From: Flammeovirga kamogawensis
GTDB taxonomy: Bacteria > Bacteroidota > Bacteroidia > Cytophagales > Flammeovirgaceae
NCBI RefSeq assembly: GCF_018736065.1
Contig: NZ_CP076128.1
Location: forward strand, 1,674,001-1,738,000
Length of the DNA stretch: 64,000 nt
Direction of reading: 5' to 3'
Under the pieces are notes generated by a model. The model worked only from the letters and a program-made list of their open reading frames with translations. It searched no databases and was not told the origin of the DNA. Positions within the stretch are counted from its first letter, which is position 1. Each line of letters begins with the position of its first letter. Below are positions 26,903 to 41,000 of the stretch, in pieces. The translations under genes and the position numbers were made by a program.

Positions 26903-28507
26903 TTATTTAGATATTACATAAGTTGTAATAGACTTAGGAGTAATCACTACAGGTGCATTAACCTCTTGTTCTCCTATATATTCTAGGTTTTTAGAAGAAG
27001 ATGTTTGGTACATTTTCATCTCTTGATTATCCATTGCCTCTCCATCAAAATTAAAATTGATGGTATACTCGTAATCGTTATAATTGACCAGAACTAAAAC
27101 AACTTTACTTCCATCTGAAGTTGCATATGCAGACGCCATAATTCTTTTTTGAGTAAAAGGATCATCGTTCGTTTTACCAAACAATTGATTTATCTCAACT
27201 CTATACATTCCTTTATCGATAAAGCGACTATAATTGCCCATTGCATAAAGCATTTTAGAAGTTTGGTAACTACCTCCAGTTTCAGATTTATCTATATAAA
27301 TAAGCCCATCTTTATAATCATATGGGCTTGCTGCAATCCACCATTGCCAAGCAGATGCATTGGCTTCTGTAAGGTCGTAATGCATTACTCTTGCTAAGTA
27401 AAGTCCCATATCAATAGTTAAATCTCTTCCATTACCATCAATATTTTCTTCGTTATCACCCATAATACAATACTCCGACATATTGTATTTTAAGGTAGGG
27501 TTCGTTTCTTTTATTTTACTCCAAACTTGTTGGCGCATTGGTGCTAACTTACTTTGTTCGGTAGTCCAATAACTATGCCCCGCAACACTTTTAGAAAGGT
27601 GATTTAAACCGGCTACAGAGTTACTCCCCGATCCATAAAAATCTTCTATCTGATTATCTTTACCAGGTCTATTAGTTCCTGTTTTATAGAGGTAATCTAT
27701 TTGCCCTGCCTCTGTTAATTCTATTTTTGTAGCTAAACCTTTTTCTGTGATTTTAGCATCAAGTTTTCTTACTAAATCAGCTACTTCTTCATTTGTGAAA
27801 GGACAACCTTCTTGCCCAGATGAACTATCCCAATCCCATTGAGTTTCGTTTACTGGACTTATATCATTCAACGTAATACCTTCAATATCTTTTAACTGTT
27901 TTGCGACATCTGTTAAGTACTCTGCAAAGTTTTCAAACTCTTCTGTTGCTAAATTTGACGCCTGTGCAGTAGATGTATTTGCTTTTCCGTTCTTTGTCAT
28001 CTGAACTGGTGCACTATTAGAGAAACCAATAAATTTATCTACACCACGTTGTTTTGCTGCTTGTAAAAACCAACGCTGACCAGCTTGTTTTGTCCAATCG
28101 TACGTACCGTTATCTAATAAAAAGCCTTCTGTTCTTCTCCAGGGGTCATAAATATCACTGTTACTCCCTTGAGCTACAGAACCTGCCCCAATATTAAAAC
28201 GCCAAATGTTTAAGCCAATTCCTTTCGGAGAACCAGTATCATCCATTTGTGTAGAAAATAATAAATCGGCTATTTCGTTTTTTGTTGATTCAGGCCATTT
28301 TCCAACATGTTGCATAGACCACGCATCAGAAGCTCCAAAACCATCAATTACTTGATATTTATCTGATAATCTAATTGTTAAAGTCGTATCTCCTAAACTG
28401 TTATCTTCATTTCTTGTCGTATTATCATCATTACAAGCTGTAATACTTAAAGAAACAAGTGCCAAATAAATCCATTTTAATTTCATTAGATCTGTATTTT
28501 TATTCAA
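26903..28507 (-). CDS. GH30 family glycoside hydrolase (lipoprotein), endo-beta-1,6-galactanase-like
   Basis: A 534-residue lipoprotein (lipobox Cys at 25, SLSITAC). The (beta/alpha)8 domain starts with YQVIDGFGASDAW and has the acid/base E221 in SPVNETQWDW followed by SSSGQEGCPF, and the nucleophile E345 in YNMSEYC. A small beta domain (about 440-534) completes the family layout. The NE(T/P)QWDW...QEG pattern resembles the GH30 group with endo-beta-1,6-galactanases more than glucuronoxylanases. Related specificities cannot be excluded. The adjacent GH2 beta-galactosidase supports a galactan-type substrate. Confidence 0.85.
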   Translation of the reverse strand: MNKNTDLMKLKWIYLALVSLSITACNDDNTTRNEDNSLGDTTLTIRLSDKYQVIDGFGASDAWSMQHVGKWPESTKNEIADLLFSTQMDDTGSPKGIGLNIWRFNIGAGSVAQGSNSDIYDPWRRTEGFLLDNGTYDWTKQAGQRWFLQAAKQRGVDKFIGFSNSAPVQMTKNGKANTSTAQASNLATEEFENFAEYLTDVAKQLKDIEGITLNDISPVNETQWDWDSSSGQEGCPFTNEEVADLVRKLDAKITEKGLATKIELTEAGQIDYLYKTGTNRPGKDNQIEDFYGSGSNSVAGLNHLSKSVAGHSYWTTEQSKLAPMRQQVWSKIKETNPTLKYNMSEYCIMGDNEENIDGNGRDLTIDMGLYLARVMHYDLTEANASAWQWWIAASPYDYKDGLIYIDKSETGGSYQTSKMLYAMGNYSRFIDKGMYRVEINQLFGKTNDDPFTQKRIMASAYATSDGSKVVLVLVNYNDYEYTINFNFDGEAMDNQEMKMYQTSSSKNLEYIGEQEVNAPVVITPKSITTYVISK

Positions 28508-28508
28508 A

Positions 28509-28534
28509 AGGCGAAGAACTTTACTTCTCCGCCT
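28509..28534 (-). other. Intercistronic hairpin between GH2 and GH30 genes
   Basis: A 10-bp stem (AGGCGGAGAA pairing with TTCTTCGCCT, one G-U pair) with a 6-base loop in the 37-bp gap between the GH2 stop and the GH30 start. No T-run follows. It is probably an RNA processing or stabilising element. Confidence 0.5.
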
Positions 28535-28544
28535 CTCTCACTGT

Positions 28545-31709
<3,165 letters not shown>

Positions 31710-31740
31710 TTAAATTCAGGTTAATAAGATGAGGTATTTT

Positions 31741-31764
31741 GGCACTCCCTTTTACAGGAGCACC
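31741..31764 (-). other. Intercistronic hairpin between susD and GH2 genes
   Basis: GGTGCTCC and GGAGTGCC pair (two G-U pairs) around an 8-base loop in the gap after susD. On the minus strand it is followed by CAAAATA rather than T's, so it is not a normal terminator for this operon. A transcript-processing role is inferred. Confidence 0.45.
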
Positions 31765-31786
31765 TTTTTATATAGTTTTAGGTTAT

Positions 31787-33355
31787 TTAGTATCCTGGAT
31801 TTTGTTTCACAGCCCCATTAGATAAATCTATTTGAGTCTGAGGAATTGGAAAAACAATATGCTTGCTTTCATTCCATAACGATCCTTTATTATTTCCTGC
31901 ATCGTAATCAGTATTTGAATTCATGTTATAATCCACAAAATCTCCAATTACTTGTGTCATACGACCCGTTCTTTTTAAATCATAAAAACGCTCTCCCTCC
32001 ATTGCTAATTCTAAACGACGTTCTTTATAGATATCACTTAATAATTGAGCTCCAGAAGAATTTATTAATGCCATTCCATGTCCTGCTGCTGCGTTATCAA
32101 TTGCTCTTTGACGAACTTGATTTACATAATTCTTAGCAGAACTTTGATCACCAGTATGATAAGCTGCTTCTGCCGCCATTAAAAGAACATCTGCGTAACG
32201 TATGATTTTGTATTGGTATGGATCATTATAATATTGTCCAGTTCTTGCAGAAGATTTTAAAAACATCTTTCTATTAATTCTACCTGATGCATTAGATCCA
32301 TCATTCTCATTGTCTGCAAAAGCATAATACGGTGTTCCCGTAGCATCTGGGTTACCATCTCCATCTAATTTATCCATATGCTTAATCATAGTGAATCCTT
32401 TACGGGGATCGTCTGAACCAAAAGCAATATCAAGATTACTTGATGGTGTATCAAAACCCCATCCATTTACATTTCCATTCTGACTAGAGCGTGAACCCGA
32501 TACTGTTGGAAATGATGCACCTAAAGCAAAAGACATATCATTAGATGTTTGAATTTCAAAAATAGACTCTAATGAATTTCTTGTTGTTCCATCCCAAAGT
32601 GTTGATAAAGATGATTCTAAAGAATAGCCCCCTTTCATTACTTCTCTAGATTGTGCTAAAGACTCTGTCCATTTACTTTGGTATAAATATACTTTGGCTA
32701 ATAATGCCTGCGCTGTTCCTTTAGTAATTCTACCTAACTCATCAGAACCTTGTGCAGATCTTGTTGGTAAATGAGGAATTGCTGCTAATAAATCTGACTC
32801 AATAAAAGCCCACGTTTCTGCTTCAGTACTTCTTGGTTTTTCTGCATCTTCTTCTCTAGATTCTGCATCCATAATAATTACTCCACCAAAGTTTCTAACC
32901 AAACCAAAGTACTGGTAGGCTCTTAAAACTTTTGCTTCTGAAACTATTTGATCTTTAATTTCTTGGTCATCAAAAGGTGCATTTGGAACCCTATCAATTA
33001 CTATATTGGCATGGTAAATACCTTTGTAACTATAATTCCACTCTTGCTCTAACCACTCATTCTGAGGCGTGATATCAAACTTAGAAAGTAAAGAAAAATC
33101 TAGCTGATCTGAATAGCCATCAAAAGCATCATCAGAACAAACGTCTCCTACATATCTAAAGAAATCTTTATAATACCAATCATCACCACTTAACCAGTAA
33201 TAAGATGCCATTAAACCTTGAGTGGCTTCTTTTTCATTCTGATAAAAGTTATCTACAGTCTGCACTCCTTGAGGAGGATTATTTAAGAAATCTGAACACC
33301 CTACAGTTCCAGATAGAAGTGCAGAAGCGATTATATATTTTGCTAATGTTTTCAT
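31787..33355 (-). CDS. SusD/RagB family glycan-binding lipoprotein (PUL)
   Basis: A 522-residue outer-membrane lipoprotein with lipidated Cys at 20 (GTVGC). VLRAYQYFGLVRNFGG, the TPR-like repeats (AQALLAKVYLYQSKW) and the C-terminal KERRLELAMEGERFYDLKRTGR are hallmarks of SusD/RagB. It follows susC by 20 bp and precedes the GH2 gene. It should bind the PUL's target oligosaccharide on the cell surface and form the lid of the SusC transporter. Confidence 0.95.
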   Translation of the reverse strand: MKTLAKYIIASALLSGTVGCSDFLNNPPQGVQTVDNFYQNEKEATQGLMASYYWLSGDDWYYKDFFRYVGDVCSDDAFDGYSDQLDFSLLSKFDITPQNEWLEQEWNYSYKGIYHANIVIDRVPNAPFDDQEIKDQIVSEAKVLRAYQYFGLVRNFGGVIIMDAESREEDAEKPRSTEAETWAFIESDLLAAIPHLPTRSAQGSDELGRITKGTAQALLAKVYLYQSKWTESLAQSREVMKGGYSLESSLSTLWDGTTRNSLESIFEIQTSNDMSFALGASFPTVSGSRSSQNGNVNGWGFDTPSSNLDIAFGSDDPRKGFTMIKHMDKLDGDGNPDATGTPYYAFADNENDGSNASGRINRKMFLKSSARTGQYYNDPYQYKIIRYADVLLMAAEAAYHTGDQSSAKNYVNQVRQRAIDNAAAGHGMALINSSGAQLLSDIYKERRLELAMEGERFYDLKRTGRMTQVIGDFVDYNMNSNTDYDAGNNKGSLWNESKHIVFPIPQTQIDLSNGAVKQNPGY

Positions 33356-33375
33356 TATCGTATCTCGTTTGTTGA

Positions 33376-36300
33376 TTAGAAGTTAAAGTTTACACCCATC
33401 ATGATAGTTCTTGGTGTTGGGTAAGCACCCCAATCAATACCTCTATCAAGAAGTCCATTTGAACTACCATTTACATCTGGGTCCATACCGTCATAACCTG
33501 TAATAGTAAATAGGTTTTGAGCAGATGCAAAAACTCTTAATTGCTCAACATTCTTGATTTTATTAAACGTATAACCAACTTGGATATTTTGAAGTCTCAA
33601 GAACGATCCATCTTGTATATAAAGACTCGAGAATCTATGGAAGTTTGCAGTCTGACTAGCACCATCTAAACGTGGGTAGAAATTTGTTGATCCTTCTCCA
33701 GACCATGATCTATCTGCTACTCCTTGTTGAATATTTGTGTTTCCTAAATCACCTGAGTAAGTATATGGAGCCATTCCATTAATGATGTCATTACCATATG
33801 TTCCTTGGAAAGTCATTGATAAATCAAACCCTTTGTATGTACCATTTAAAGTTAAACCAAATACTACATCTGGTTCTGGGTTACCAATATATTGTCTATC
33901 CTCATCAGAAATAACACCATCACCATTCAGGTCTTTAAAACGGATATCGCCAACAGCAGCATTTGGCTGAATTAGTTTCCCTTCGTTAGTTGCATGGCTA
34001 TTAATTTCTTTTTGATTTTGGAATACACCATCGTGTACAAAACCATAGAACCCAGCAACCGTACTTCCTACAGTAGTTCTTGTCATGTAGTTTACTCTTT
34101 GAGATGATCCACCCCAAAGTGACTCTCCTTCTTTCGATAACTCAACTACTTGAGATCTTGCTTGAGATAAGTTTAAAGATGCCCCAAAAGTCCAATCTGT
34201 TTTATTTAAATTGTAAGAGATGTTTGCATCCCAACCTCTTGTATTCATACTACCAACGTTAGCATAAATAAGTCCTGGATGTCCTGGGAAGCCCAAATGT
34301 GGAGGTACATTTTTTTGCATCAACATATCTTTTGTTGTTCTGTCGAACCAGTCAAAAGTAAATGTGAATTTATCGTTCATGATTCCAACATCAATACCGA
34401 TATCAATATCCTCTACAGTTTCCCATTTTAAATTAGGGTTACCAATAATTGCTGGAGCTAAACCTGGAGCTCTATTCCCATCAACTCCATAAACGTAATC
34501 GTAATTAGTTAATGTAGTTAGGTAGGCAGTGTTGTCTGGAATGGCTTGGTTACCCACTTGTCCCCAGCTACCTCTAAGTCTTAATTGAGACAACCAGTCG
34601 GCATTTTCTAAAAATGCTTCATTAGAGGCATTCCAACCTAATGATATTGAAGGGAAAGAAGCCCATTTGTTCTCATCTGGGAACCTCGAAGAACCATCTA
34701 TTCTAAAATTGGCAGTCATGAAGTAACGCTCATCATAAGAATAAGATAATCTTGCAAAGCCCGATGCTAATGAGTTAATATCATTTGTACCCCATCCTCT
34801 AAAGCCGTCTTGTGCAGCTTCTGGATATCTTAAATTTGGATTATTACTAGGTACATTTAACCCAGATGCTCCAGCAGTTTGATGATTTAAACGTTCCATT
34901 GCCATACCAATCATTCCAGAAACACTATGCTTGCCAAACACCTTTTGATACGTTAATGTATTATTCCACACATAGTTAGATTGAATATTCTGATCTCTCT
35001 GTGCTTTAGTAATTTCATTAAAATCATTTGGTCCGATAGAGTACTCAGGAGAAAAAGAATTTGCCTGCCATGTACTATAATAATACCCTAATTGAGTTTT
35101 AAAGGCTAATCCCTCTGCGATTTCGTAATTAAGATATGTATTTGAGAATATCTTATTTTGGATTTCATTGTAATCATTTCTAGCCACTCTACCTGCTAAG
35201 TTCGGTACATCGTTACTAGATGGTGCGTAAATACTGTATTGATTTAAGCCTTGTTGCTCATCAATTGGTTTATAAACAGTGTCAGTTGGTCTTAATCTTA
35301 CTGCATCAAAAGGAATACTTCCTGCTCCATGTATAGTTTTTGATGGAGTGATTGAAAAAGTTTGACCTATAGTTACTTTATCAGATAATTGAACATCTAA
35401 GCCAAATCTACCTGTAAACCTTTCGTAGTCATATCCTTTTAAAACCCCTTCTTGAGAATAATAGTTACCACTGATGTTGTATCTTATTTTCTCCGATCCT
35501 CCTGTAATATTAATGTTATAATCTTGAATTGGAGCAGCATCATTTTGTACTTCATTGAACCAATTTGTATCTGCACTACCAAGGGTTGTTGTACTACCAA
35601 TCATTCCCATAGCTCTTTTATACTCTTCTGCATTGGCTATTAGTGGTGTTCTTGCAACAGATTGAACACCCGCAGAAGCATCTACAGAAACACGCATAGT
35701 TCCTTCCGTTCCTTTAATTGTAGTTACGATAATTACACCGTTAGAACCTCTTGAACCATAAATTGCTGAAGATGCTGCATCTTTTAATACATGAATTTCT
35801 GCAATATCTTTTGGGCTTAAAAATGAAATATCCTCTACAATTGCCCCATCTACAACATATAATGGAGTGTTACCATTTAATGTACTAATACCACGTATGT
35901 TTATATTTGGTGATTGCCCCGGAGCTGTACCTGATTGAGAAACCTGAACACCACTTACTCTACCTTGTAATGAAGTTGCTACATCTGAAGTAGCCATTTT
36001 TCTTAGCTCATCTCCATCTGCTGAAGAAATTGCAGAAGAAACTTCACTCTTTTTTTGAGTACCGTAACCTACAACTACTACTTCTTCTAATTGCTCTGCA
36101 TCTTCTTCTAAAGTTGCATTTATTATTGATTTATTTCCGACTGTAATTTCTTGAGAGAAAAAGCCAATATAAGAGATAACTAATACATCTTCTGGTTTGG
36201 CTGAAAGGCTATAATTACCATCAAAGTCTGTTGTAGACCCAATTGATGTTCCTTTTATCAATACAGTTACTCCAATTAATGGCTCTCCAACATTTGAAGT

Positions 36301-36387
36301 TACTGTACCTGTTATTTTTTGATCTTGAGCCCAAACATTGAGCGCCATTATTATTCCGAGGAATAAAAAAAGTAATCGTTTTTTCAT
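33376..36387 (-). CDS. SusC/RagA family TonB-dependent outer-membrane transporter (PUL)
   Basis: A TonB-linked glycan importer of 1003 residues from the chosen start at 36387 (MKKRLLFLFLG), which begins a clean signal peptide ending VWAQ. An in-frame ATG at 36474 would add 29 residues ahead of the signal peptide and overlap the upstream gene, so I reject it. The carboxypeptidase-D-like domain (KITGTVTSNVGEPLIGV), EEVVVVGYG, plug (NINIRGISTLNGNTPLYVVD, AASSAIYGSRGSNGV) and a barrel ending GVNFNF are all present. It pairs with the SusD protein downstream. Confidence 0.96.
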   Translation of the reverse strand: MKKRLLFLFLGIIMALNVWAQDQKITGTVTSNVGEPLIGVTVLIKGTSIGSTTDFDGNYSLSAKPEDVLVISYIGFFSQEITVGNKSIINATLEEDAEQLEEVVVVGYGTQKKSEVSSAISSADGDELRKMATSDVATSLQGRVSGVQVSQSGTAPGQSPNINIRGISTLNGNTPLYVVDGAIVEDISFLSPKDIAEIHVLKDAASSAIYGSRGSNGVIIVTTIKGTEGTMRVSVDASAGVQSVARTPLIANAEEYKRAMGMIGSTTTLGSADTNWFNEVQNDAAPIQDYNINITGGSEKIRYNISGNYYSQEGVLKGYDYERFTGRFGLDVQLSDKVTIGQTFSITPSKTIHGAGSIPFDAVRLRPTDTVYKPIDEQQGLNQYSIYAPSSNDVPNLAGRVARNDYNEIQNKIFSNTYLNYEIAEGLAFKTQLGYYYSTWQANSFSPEYSIGPNDFNEITKAQRDQNIQSNYVWNNTLTYQKVFGKHSVSGMIGMAMERLNHQTAGASGLNVPSNNPNLRYPEAAQDGFRGWGTNDINSLASGFARLSYSYDERYFMTANFRIDGSSRFPDENKWASFPSISLGWNASNEAFLENADWLSQLRLRGSWGQVGNQAIPDNTAYLTTLTNYDYVYGVDGNRAPGLAPAIIGNPNLKWETVEDIDIGIDVGIMNDKFTFTFDWFDRTTKDMLMQKNVPPHLGFPGHPGLIYANVGSMNTRGWDANISYNLNKTDWTFGASLNLSQARSQVVELSKEGESLWGGSSQRVNYMTRTTVGSTVAGFYGFVHDGVFQNQKEINSHATNEGKLIQPNAAVGDIRFKDLNGDGVISDEDRQYIGNPEPDVVFGLTLNGTYKGFDLSMTFQGTYGNDIINGMAPYTYSGDLGNTNIQQGVADRSWSGEGSTNFYPRLDGASQTANFHRFSSLYIQDGSFLRLQNIQVGYTFNKIKNVEQLRVFASAQNLFTITGYDGMDPDVNGSSNGLLDRGIDWGAYPTPRTIMMGVNFNF

Positions 36388-36416
36388 TGTCTTTGTTGAA
36401 TTAGAAATTGAGAGTA

Positions 36417-36449
36417 TTTCCGAGTAAATGCAATCACTAACTCGGGAAA
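36417..36449 (-). other. Intercistronic hairpin between glycan-binding protein and susC
   Basis: CCGAGT and ACTCGG (extended by T/A pairs around one bulged base) form a stem with a 14-base loop in the 73-bp gap. There is no T-run. It may set the ratio of the surface binding protein to SusC by mRNA processing. Confidence 0.4.
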
Positions 36450-36460
36450 GTTTAGCCACC

Positions 36461-37741
36461 CTACTGTTTAACAACAGTACAAATATTTGTTATTGTGTTT
36501 ACTGTAATTTTATAAGAACCCGGACTACTGATATAATATGGTATATATAAATCCGAATCTACATTTGTTACTTCTACTGGCGGAGTTAGCGGCCAAGAAT
36601 CATTACCTGTTGGATTTTCTCCATTCTGATCTACACCATAATTAATTGGATTATAATCTGATGTTTGCCCTAAAAATGCAAAGAAAACACCGTATTCACC
36701 TGTAGCGTCGTCCCAAGGAATATCTTTAAATGTATAAGTCCCTTCAAAAATACCTTCAGAACTCCTTGTCATTTCTGTAGCTAATGATGGATTGTACCAT
36801 GAGTTATCATCTAATCCATCAATTCCTCCAGAAATAATATACATTTGCTCTGGTGCTGGAGGTAAAGGAGCTTGGGTTAATTTAATAGTTAACTCCATTG
36901 TTTCTATATTAAACAACACTTTATATTTACCTGGGCTATCGTAAAACGAAAGTGGTTGAATATTGTAAAAACCTGGTTCTGAATCCCAACTTGGAATTGA
37001 GGCATTTTCATCAGTTACCATTGGGAAAGTCATCTCGCCAGCATTTTCATCAAATATCACATAACCAGGATAATTACTACTTTCTTCATAGTTATTTCCA
37101 TTCCACCACCAAGAAGTATCATGGAAAGATGGATCTACATTTTCTACATCAACTACTGCATTAAAAGGAAGTACTCCTGAAGTTTGACCAATAATAGCCA
37201 ATGCTACACCCCAACTATCGGCTCCACCGCCACCCATAAATTCTACATCTACAGAGTATATATTTGGGTCAGTCTCAGATCTTTTCATTAAGAGTGCATT
37301 AGCAGGTGTTGTCCACTCTGCATTTACACCTACTAAATTATGCCCGTGCAAATAAATATTCTGAGAGTCGGTAACTTTAGCTAATTGCGTAGCTTTTGTA
37401 GTATTTCCACCAATACTTGTTGCTGTTAGTTCTATAGATGCTTCATCTTTTGCATCTGCAGGAATTGCAAATGTGTAATTTAAATCAAAAGTTTTAGGCA
37501 TTTCATCCTTCAACTCTATTACTCTATCTAAATCCCATTCGGGTTGATATAAGTGTATATTACTTAATCCCAATTCGTGAGAAATTGTGGCTTGAATCTG
37601 CATATTCTCGCCTCTTGTTACATCTACTGACTCTGCTGTATTAATAACAGGATTAGTAGGATCATTGATTTCATCCTCTTTACAAGATTGGAAGAGTAAG
37701 CCAATCAGAAGGATATTTAATAAGTAAAGTTTAGTTCTCAT
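36461..37741 (-). CDS. SusE/SusF-like surface glycan-binding lipoprotein, first gene of the PUL
   Basis: A 426-residue lipoprotein (lipobox LLFQSC, C20). After an immunoglobulin-like domain (about 30-125), two related modules (about 128-290 and 300-426) contain tryptophan-rich strands (TSWWWNGNNYEES, DNSWYNPSLA) and the paired phrases VALAIIGQTSG and VFFAFLGQTSD, showing internal duplication. These look like carbohydrate-binding platforms. Being promoter-proximal to susC is unusual, since such genes more often follow susD. It is transcribed divergently from the hybrid regulator, which presumably controls it. Confidence 0.78.
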   Translation of the reverse strand: MRTKLYLLNILLIGLLFQSCKEDEINDPTNPVINTAESVDVTRGENMQIQATISHELGLSNIHLYQPEWDLDRVIELKDEMPKTFDLNYTFAIPADAKDEASIELTATSIGGNTTKATQLAKVTDSQNIYLHGHNLVGVNAEWTTPANALLMKRSETDPNIYSVDVEFMGGGGADSWGVALAIIGQTSGVLPFNAVVDVENVDPSFHDTSWWWNGNNYEESSNYPGYVIFDENAGEMTFPMVTDENASIPSWDSEPGFYNIQPLSFYDSPGKYKVLFNIETMELTIKLTQAPLPPAPEQMYIISGGIDGLDDNSWYNPSLATEMTRSSEGIFEGTYTFKDIPWDDATGEYGVFFAFLGQTSDYNPINYGVDQNGENPTGNDSWPLTPPVEVTNVDSDLYIPYYISSPGSYKITVNTITNICTVVKQ

Positions 37742-38049
37742 AAGTCAGTTGAAACTATTGAAGATAATAAATTCATTTCATGTTGCTTTTACGCTTACAA
37801 ATATGAAAGGCACAATTTTAAAACGGGTCTTTTAATTATTTTAATCAAAGGGTCAAATCATTACACAGTAATTTACCTATAGAACAACAAAAGGTACAAA
37901 TCAGTATATCAGCAGATCAAACAAAACTCAAACAACTAATATTCAGCTACTTAAATTATATTAATAAAGAATTATTTCACCCTTAAATATTAAGTGTTAT
38001 TTTTACTACATAAATACAATTATACTCTATTCGCGTAGTCTTCCCTCTA
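37742..38049. promoter_or_regulatory. Divergent PUL control region (operator/promoters not resolved)
   Basis: A 308-bp interval between the first PUL gene and the hybrid regulator, transcribed outward in both directions. It must hold the AraC-type binding sites of the regulator and both promoters. I could not find a perfect TAnnTTTG box or clear direct repeats by eye. Confidence 0.5.
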
Positions 38050-41000
38050 ATGTTTAACAAAACTAATTTACTTCTTTTAACGGTAATCCTACTTCTTAGT
38101 CATCTATCTGTAGGACAATCTTCTAATAACTATACTACTCTAGATGGTCTATCACACAATACTGTTTATCAAATTGAGCAAGATGATTATGGTCTAATTT
38201 GGTTAGCTACAGAAAGTGGTTTAAGTGTTTTTGATGGTAATGATTTTAACCTTGTACAACCAATTTATAGAGATAGTTTACCATCTCATTTTATTACATC
38301 TATAGAAATCAAATCACCAAAAGAAGTATGGGTTGGTACTACAAAAGGTTTAAGAGTAATTGATCAGGTACATGAAAAAATTATAAATGCATTGCCTGAC
38401 TTAGAAAACAAAACAATTTCACATATCAAGAAATTAAATGACAACTTAACTTTAATTGGTGTCAATAATTTTGGTATTTATTTAGTAGATAATCAATACT
38501 CTATTCTTGAGCATTGGTATCAGGGTAGCTCATCAATTTCTCTTTCATCAAATCAAATAGAAAAAATTGGTATTGATAAAACTACGGGGCTAGTGTGGGT
38601 TACTAACAAAGAGACTGGAATTGACCTTATAAATATGACAAACCATTACAGTACTACTTTTCCTATTGGTAATGGTGTAAATCAGGTTCCCTCAAAAAAA
38701 GTGTATTGTATTACCCAAGATAAAGAAAACAATATATGGGTGGGTACATCTAAAGGTATTGCAAAATATGACGCCAAAACTAAAACATTATTTTCGGTTC
38801 ACAAACGTGCTTTTTTTAATACAACAATTCTATCAATCCATGCAGATTCTAAAGGTGATATTTGGATAGGTACAGAGTTAAACGGTTTATGGAAAATCCC
38901 TGCCAAAGCAAATAATCAGTTAAGTAGGGTTTCGTTACATCATGAAATTAGCAATCAGTCTATACGTTCTATTTACGAAGACATGCAACATAATATTTGG
39001 GTGGGTACACAAAGAAGAGGTGTTTATTTATTAAAAGATCAATACCATACTTTCAAGTTGATAAAGAAAGATATCTTGAGTAGTAATATTATTTGGGGTA
39101 TAACTTTAGATAATGATCAAAATATATGGGCTGGCACAGATGGACAAGGGATTACGAAATATAACCTAGAAAATAAAACTACTAAAAGATATATTCATGA
39201 CGGAAATGAGGGCTCACTTTCAGATAATAATATTATTACTGCGTTAACTTCTAAAAACGGTACACTTTGGTTTGGTACTTACTCTGGTGGTTTAAATAAA
39301 TATGATTCTATAACTGATAGTTTCCATCATTATAACAAAGAAAATGGTTTATTAAACAATGATATTAGAGCTTTAGCTGAAGATAATGACACTACTTTAT
39401 GGGTTGGTTCTAACCGTGGCGGCTTACATTTTATTGATGAACAAAACCAAAAAGCGATTTCTATTAATGCCACCCGTACAATGGACATCCGCTCTATTGC
39501 TATTAAAGATAATTTAGTATGGTTTGGAACTTATGGCGATGGTGGAATTTTTACATATAATAAATTAAAAAAAGAACTCAATAAAATTGAATTGCCTTTT
39601 GATATTGAAATTACTTTTGATTTATTTTTTGACAATAACTCACCCATTCTTTGGATAGGTACTTTTGATAAAGGGCTACTTGCCTATCGTTACAAAGAAA
39701 AAAGACTAGAAGATTTTAAAGAACATCCTTCGTTATCTTCTAATATAATTCATGCAATTCAACAAGATCAAAATGGTGTACTTTGGTTAACAACCAACCA
39801 TGGAATTGTAGCTTTTAATTACACTAAAAATACAATAACAAAACATGGTATTGATGAAGGTATTCAGCATCATGATTTTATGGATGGTTCTAGGGCAATA
39901 GGCAAAGACGGAACAATATATTTTGGAGGAGCAGGAGGTTTAAATTATTTCCATCCTAAGAACATAAAAATTAGTGTTTTACCACCACAAATTTTACTTA
40001 CGAAACTGGAAATCTATAACAAAAAAATTAGAGCTAACGATGATTCTGAAATTCTTGCTAAAAATATATCAGACACCAAATCTATAACTCTTAATAGCGA
40101 AGAAGCTCAATTCTCAATCGCTTTTCAAGGAATTGATTATAGAAACCATGATGCATTACAATATAGATATTTCATGAAAGGGTTAGACAGTGACTGGAAC
40201 TTGGTAGGTAAAAATAACTCTGCTAATTACAGTAATATTAATCCAGGAACATACCAATTTAATGTCTCTACAAAAAGTATTGGAGGTAAATGGAGTCAAC
40301 CTGTTTCTTTAGAAATCAAAATTCTTCCTCCTATTTGGGCTACATGGTGGGCAAAATTAGTTTACTTCTTTTTGGTTATTCTTGGCGCATGGTATTGGAA
40401 ATATTTTACAGGAAAGAAAGCAGAAATCCGCTCAAAATTAAAGCTACAAGAAGAACAAACTAACTTGCATAAAGAAAATAAAGAAGTGTATGAAGATATT
40501 ATTAATGAATTAAATACTCCAATTAATCAATTGTTGATGCCATTAGAAAATATGATTTATAATAATACCAACACTTCGCCAGCATTACGTAAGCAGTTGC
40601 AATTATTGTATTTAAATGCCTCTAAAATGCATAACATTGTTCGCTTTATTTTATCTAATAAAGATAGAGACGAGGAACATTTTAAATTAGAAGTCTACCA
40701 ATACAACCTTTCTACTTTTTTATTAAATTTTAGAGAATCCTTTTTATTACAAGCTGCACAATTAGGTATTAAAATAGATATTCAGTTACCAGAAAATGAC
40801 ATTACAGCTTGGTTTGATATTGAGAAAATTGAAACAATACTTCATTTTTTATTTCTTACTGTATTTCAAAATGCAACAACCTCAGATCAGTTTTTGATTG
40901 TTATAGATGTTACCGAAAACAACCGAATTAATTATGCTAATATAAATCTCTATCTAATTGATGGAGAAATGAGAGAGAAAAAAATTGATCTAGAAATGAG

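Noticed and set aside
31741-31764. Terminator ending transcription after the PUL susD
   Set aside because: No T-run on the minus strand; the downstream GH2 gene follows closely and belongs to the same operon.
36388-36474. Longer start for the PUL susC at 36474
   Set aside because: It would put 29 residues before a perfect signal peptide and overlap the upstream gene; the ATG at 36387 is the plausible start.
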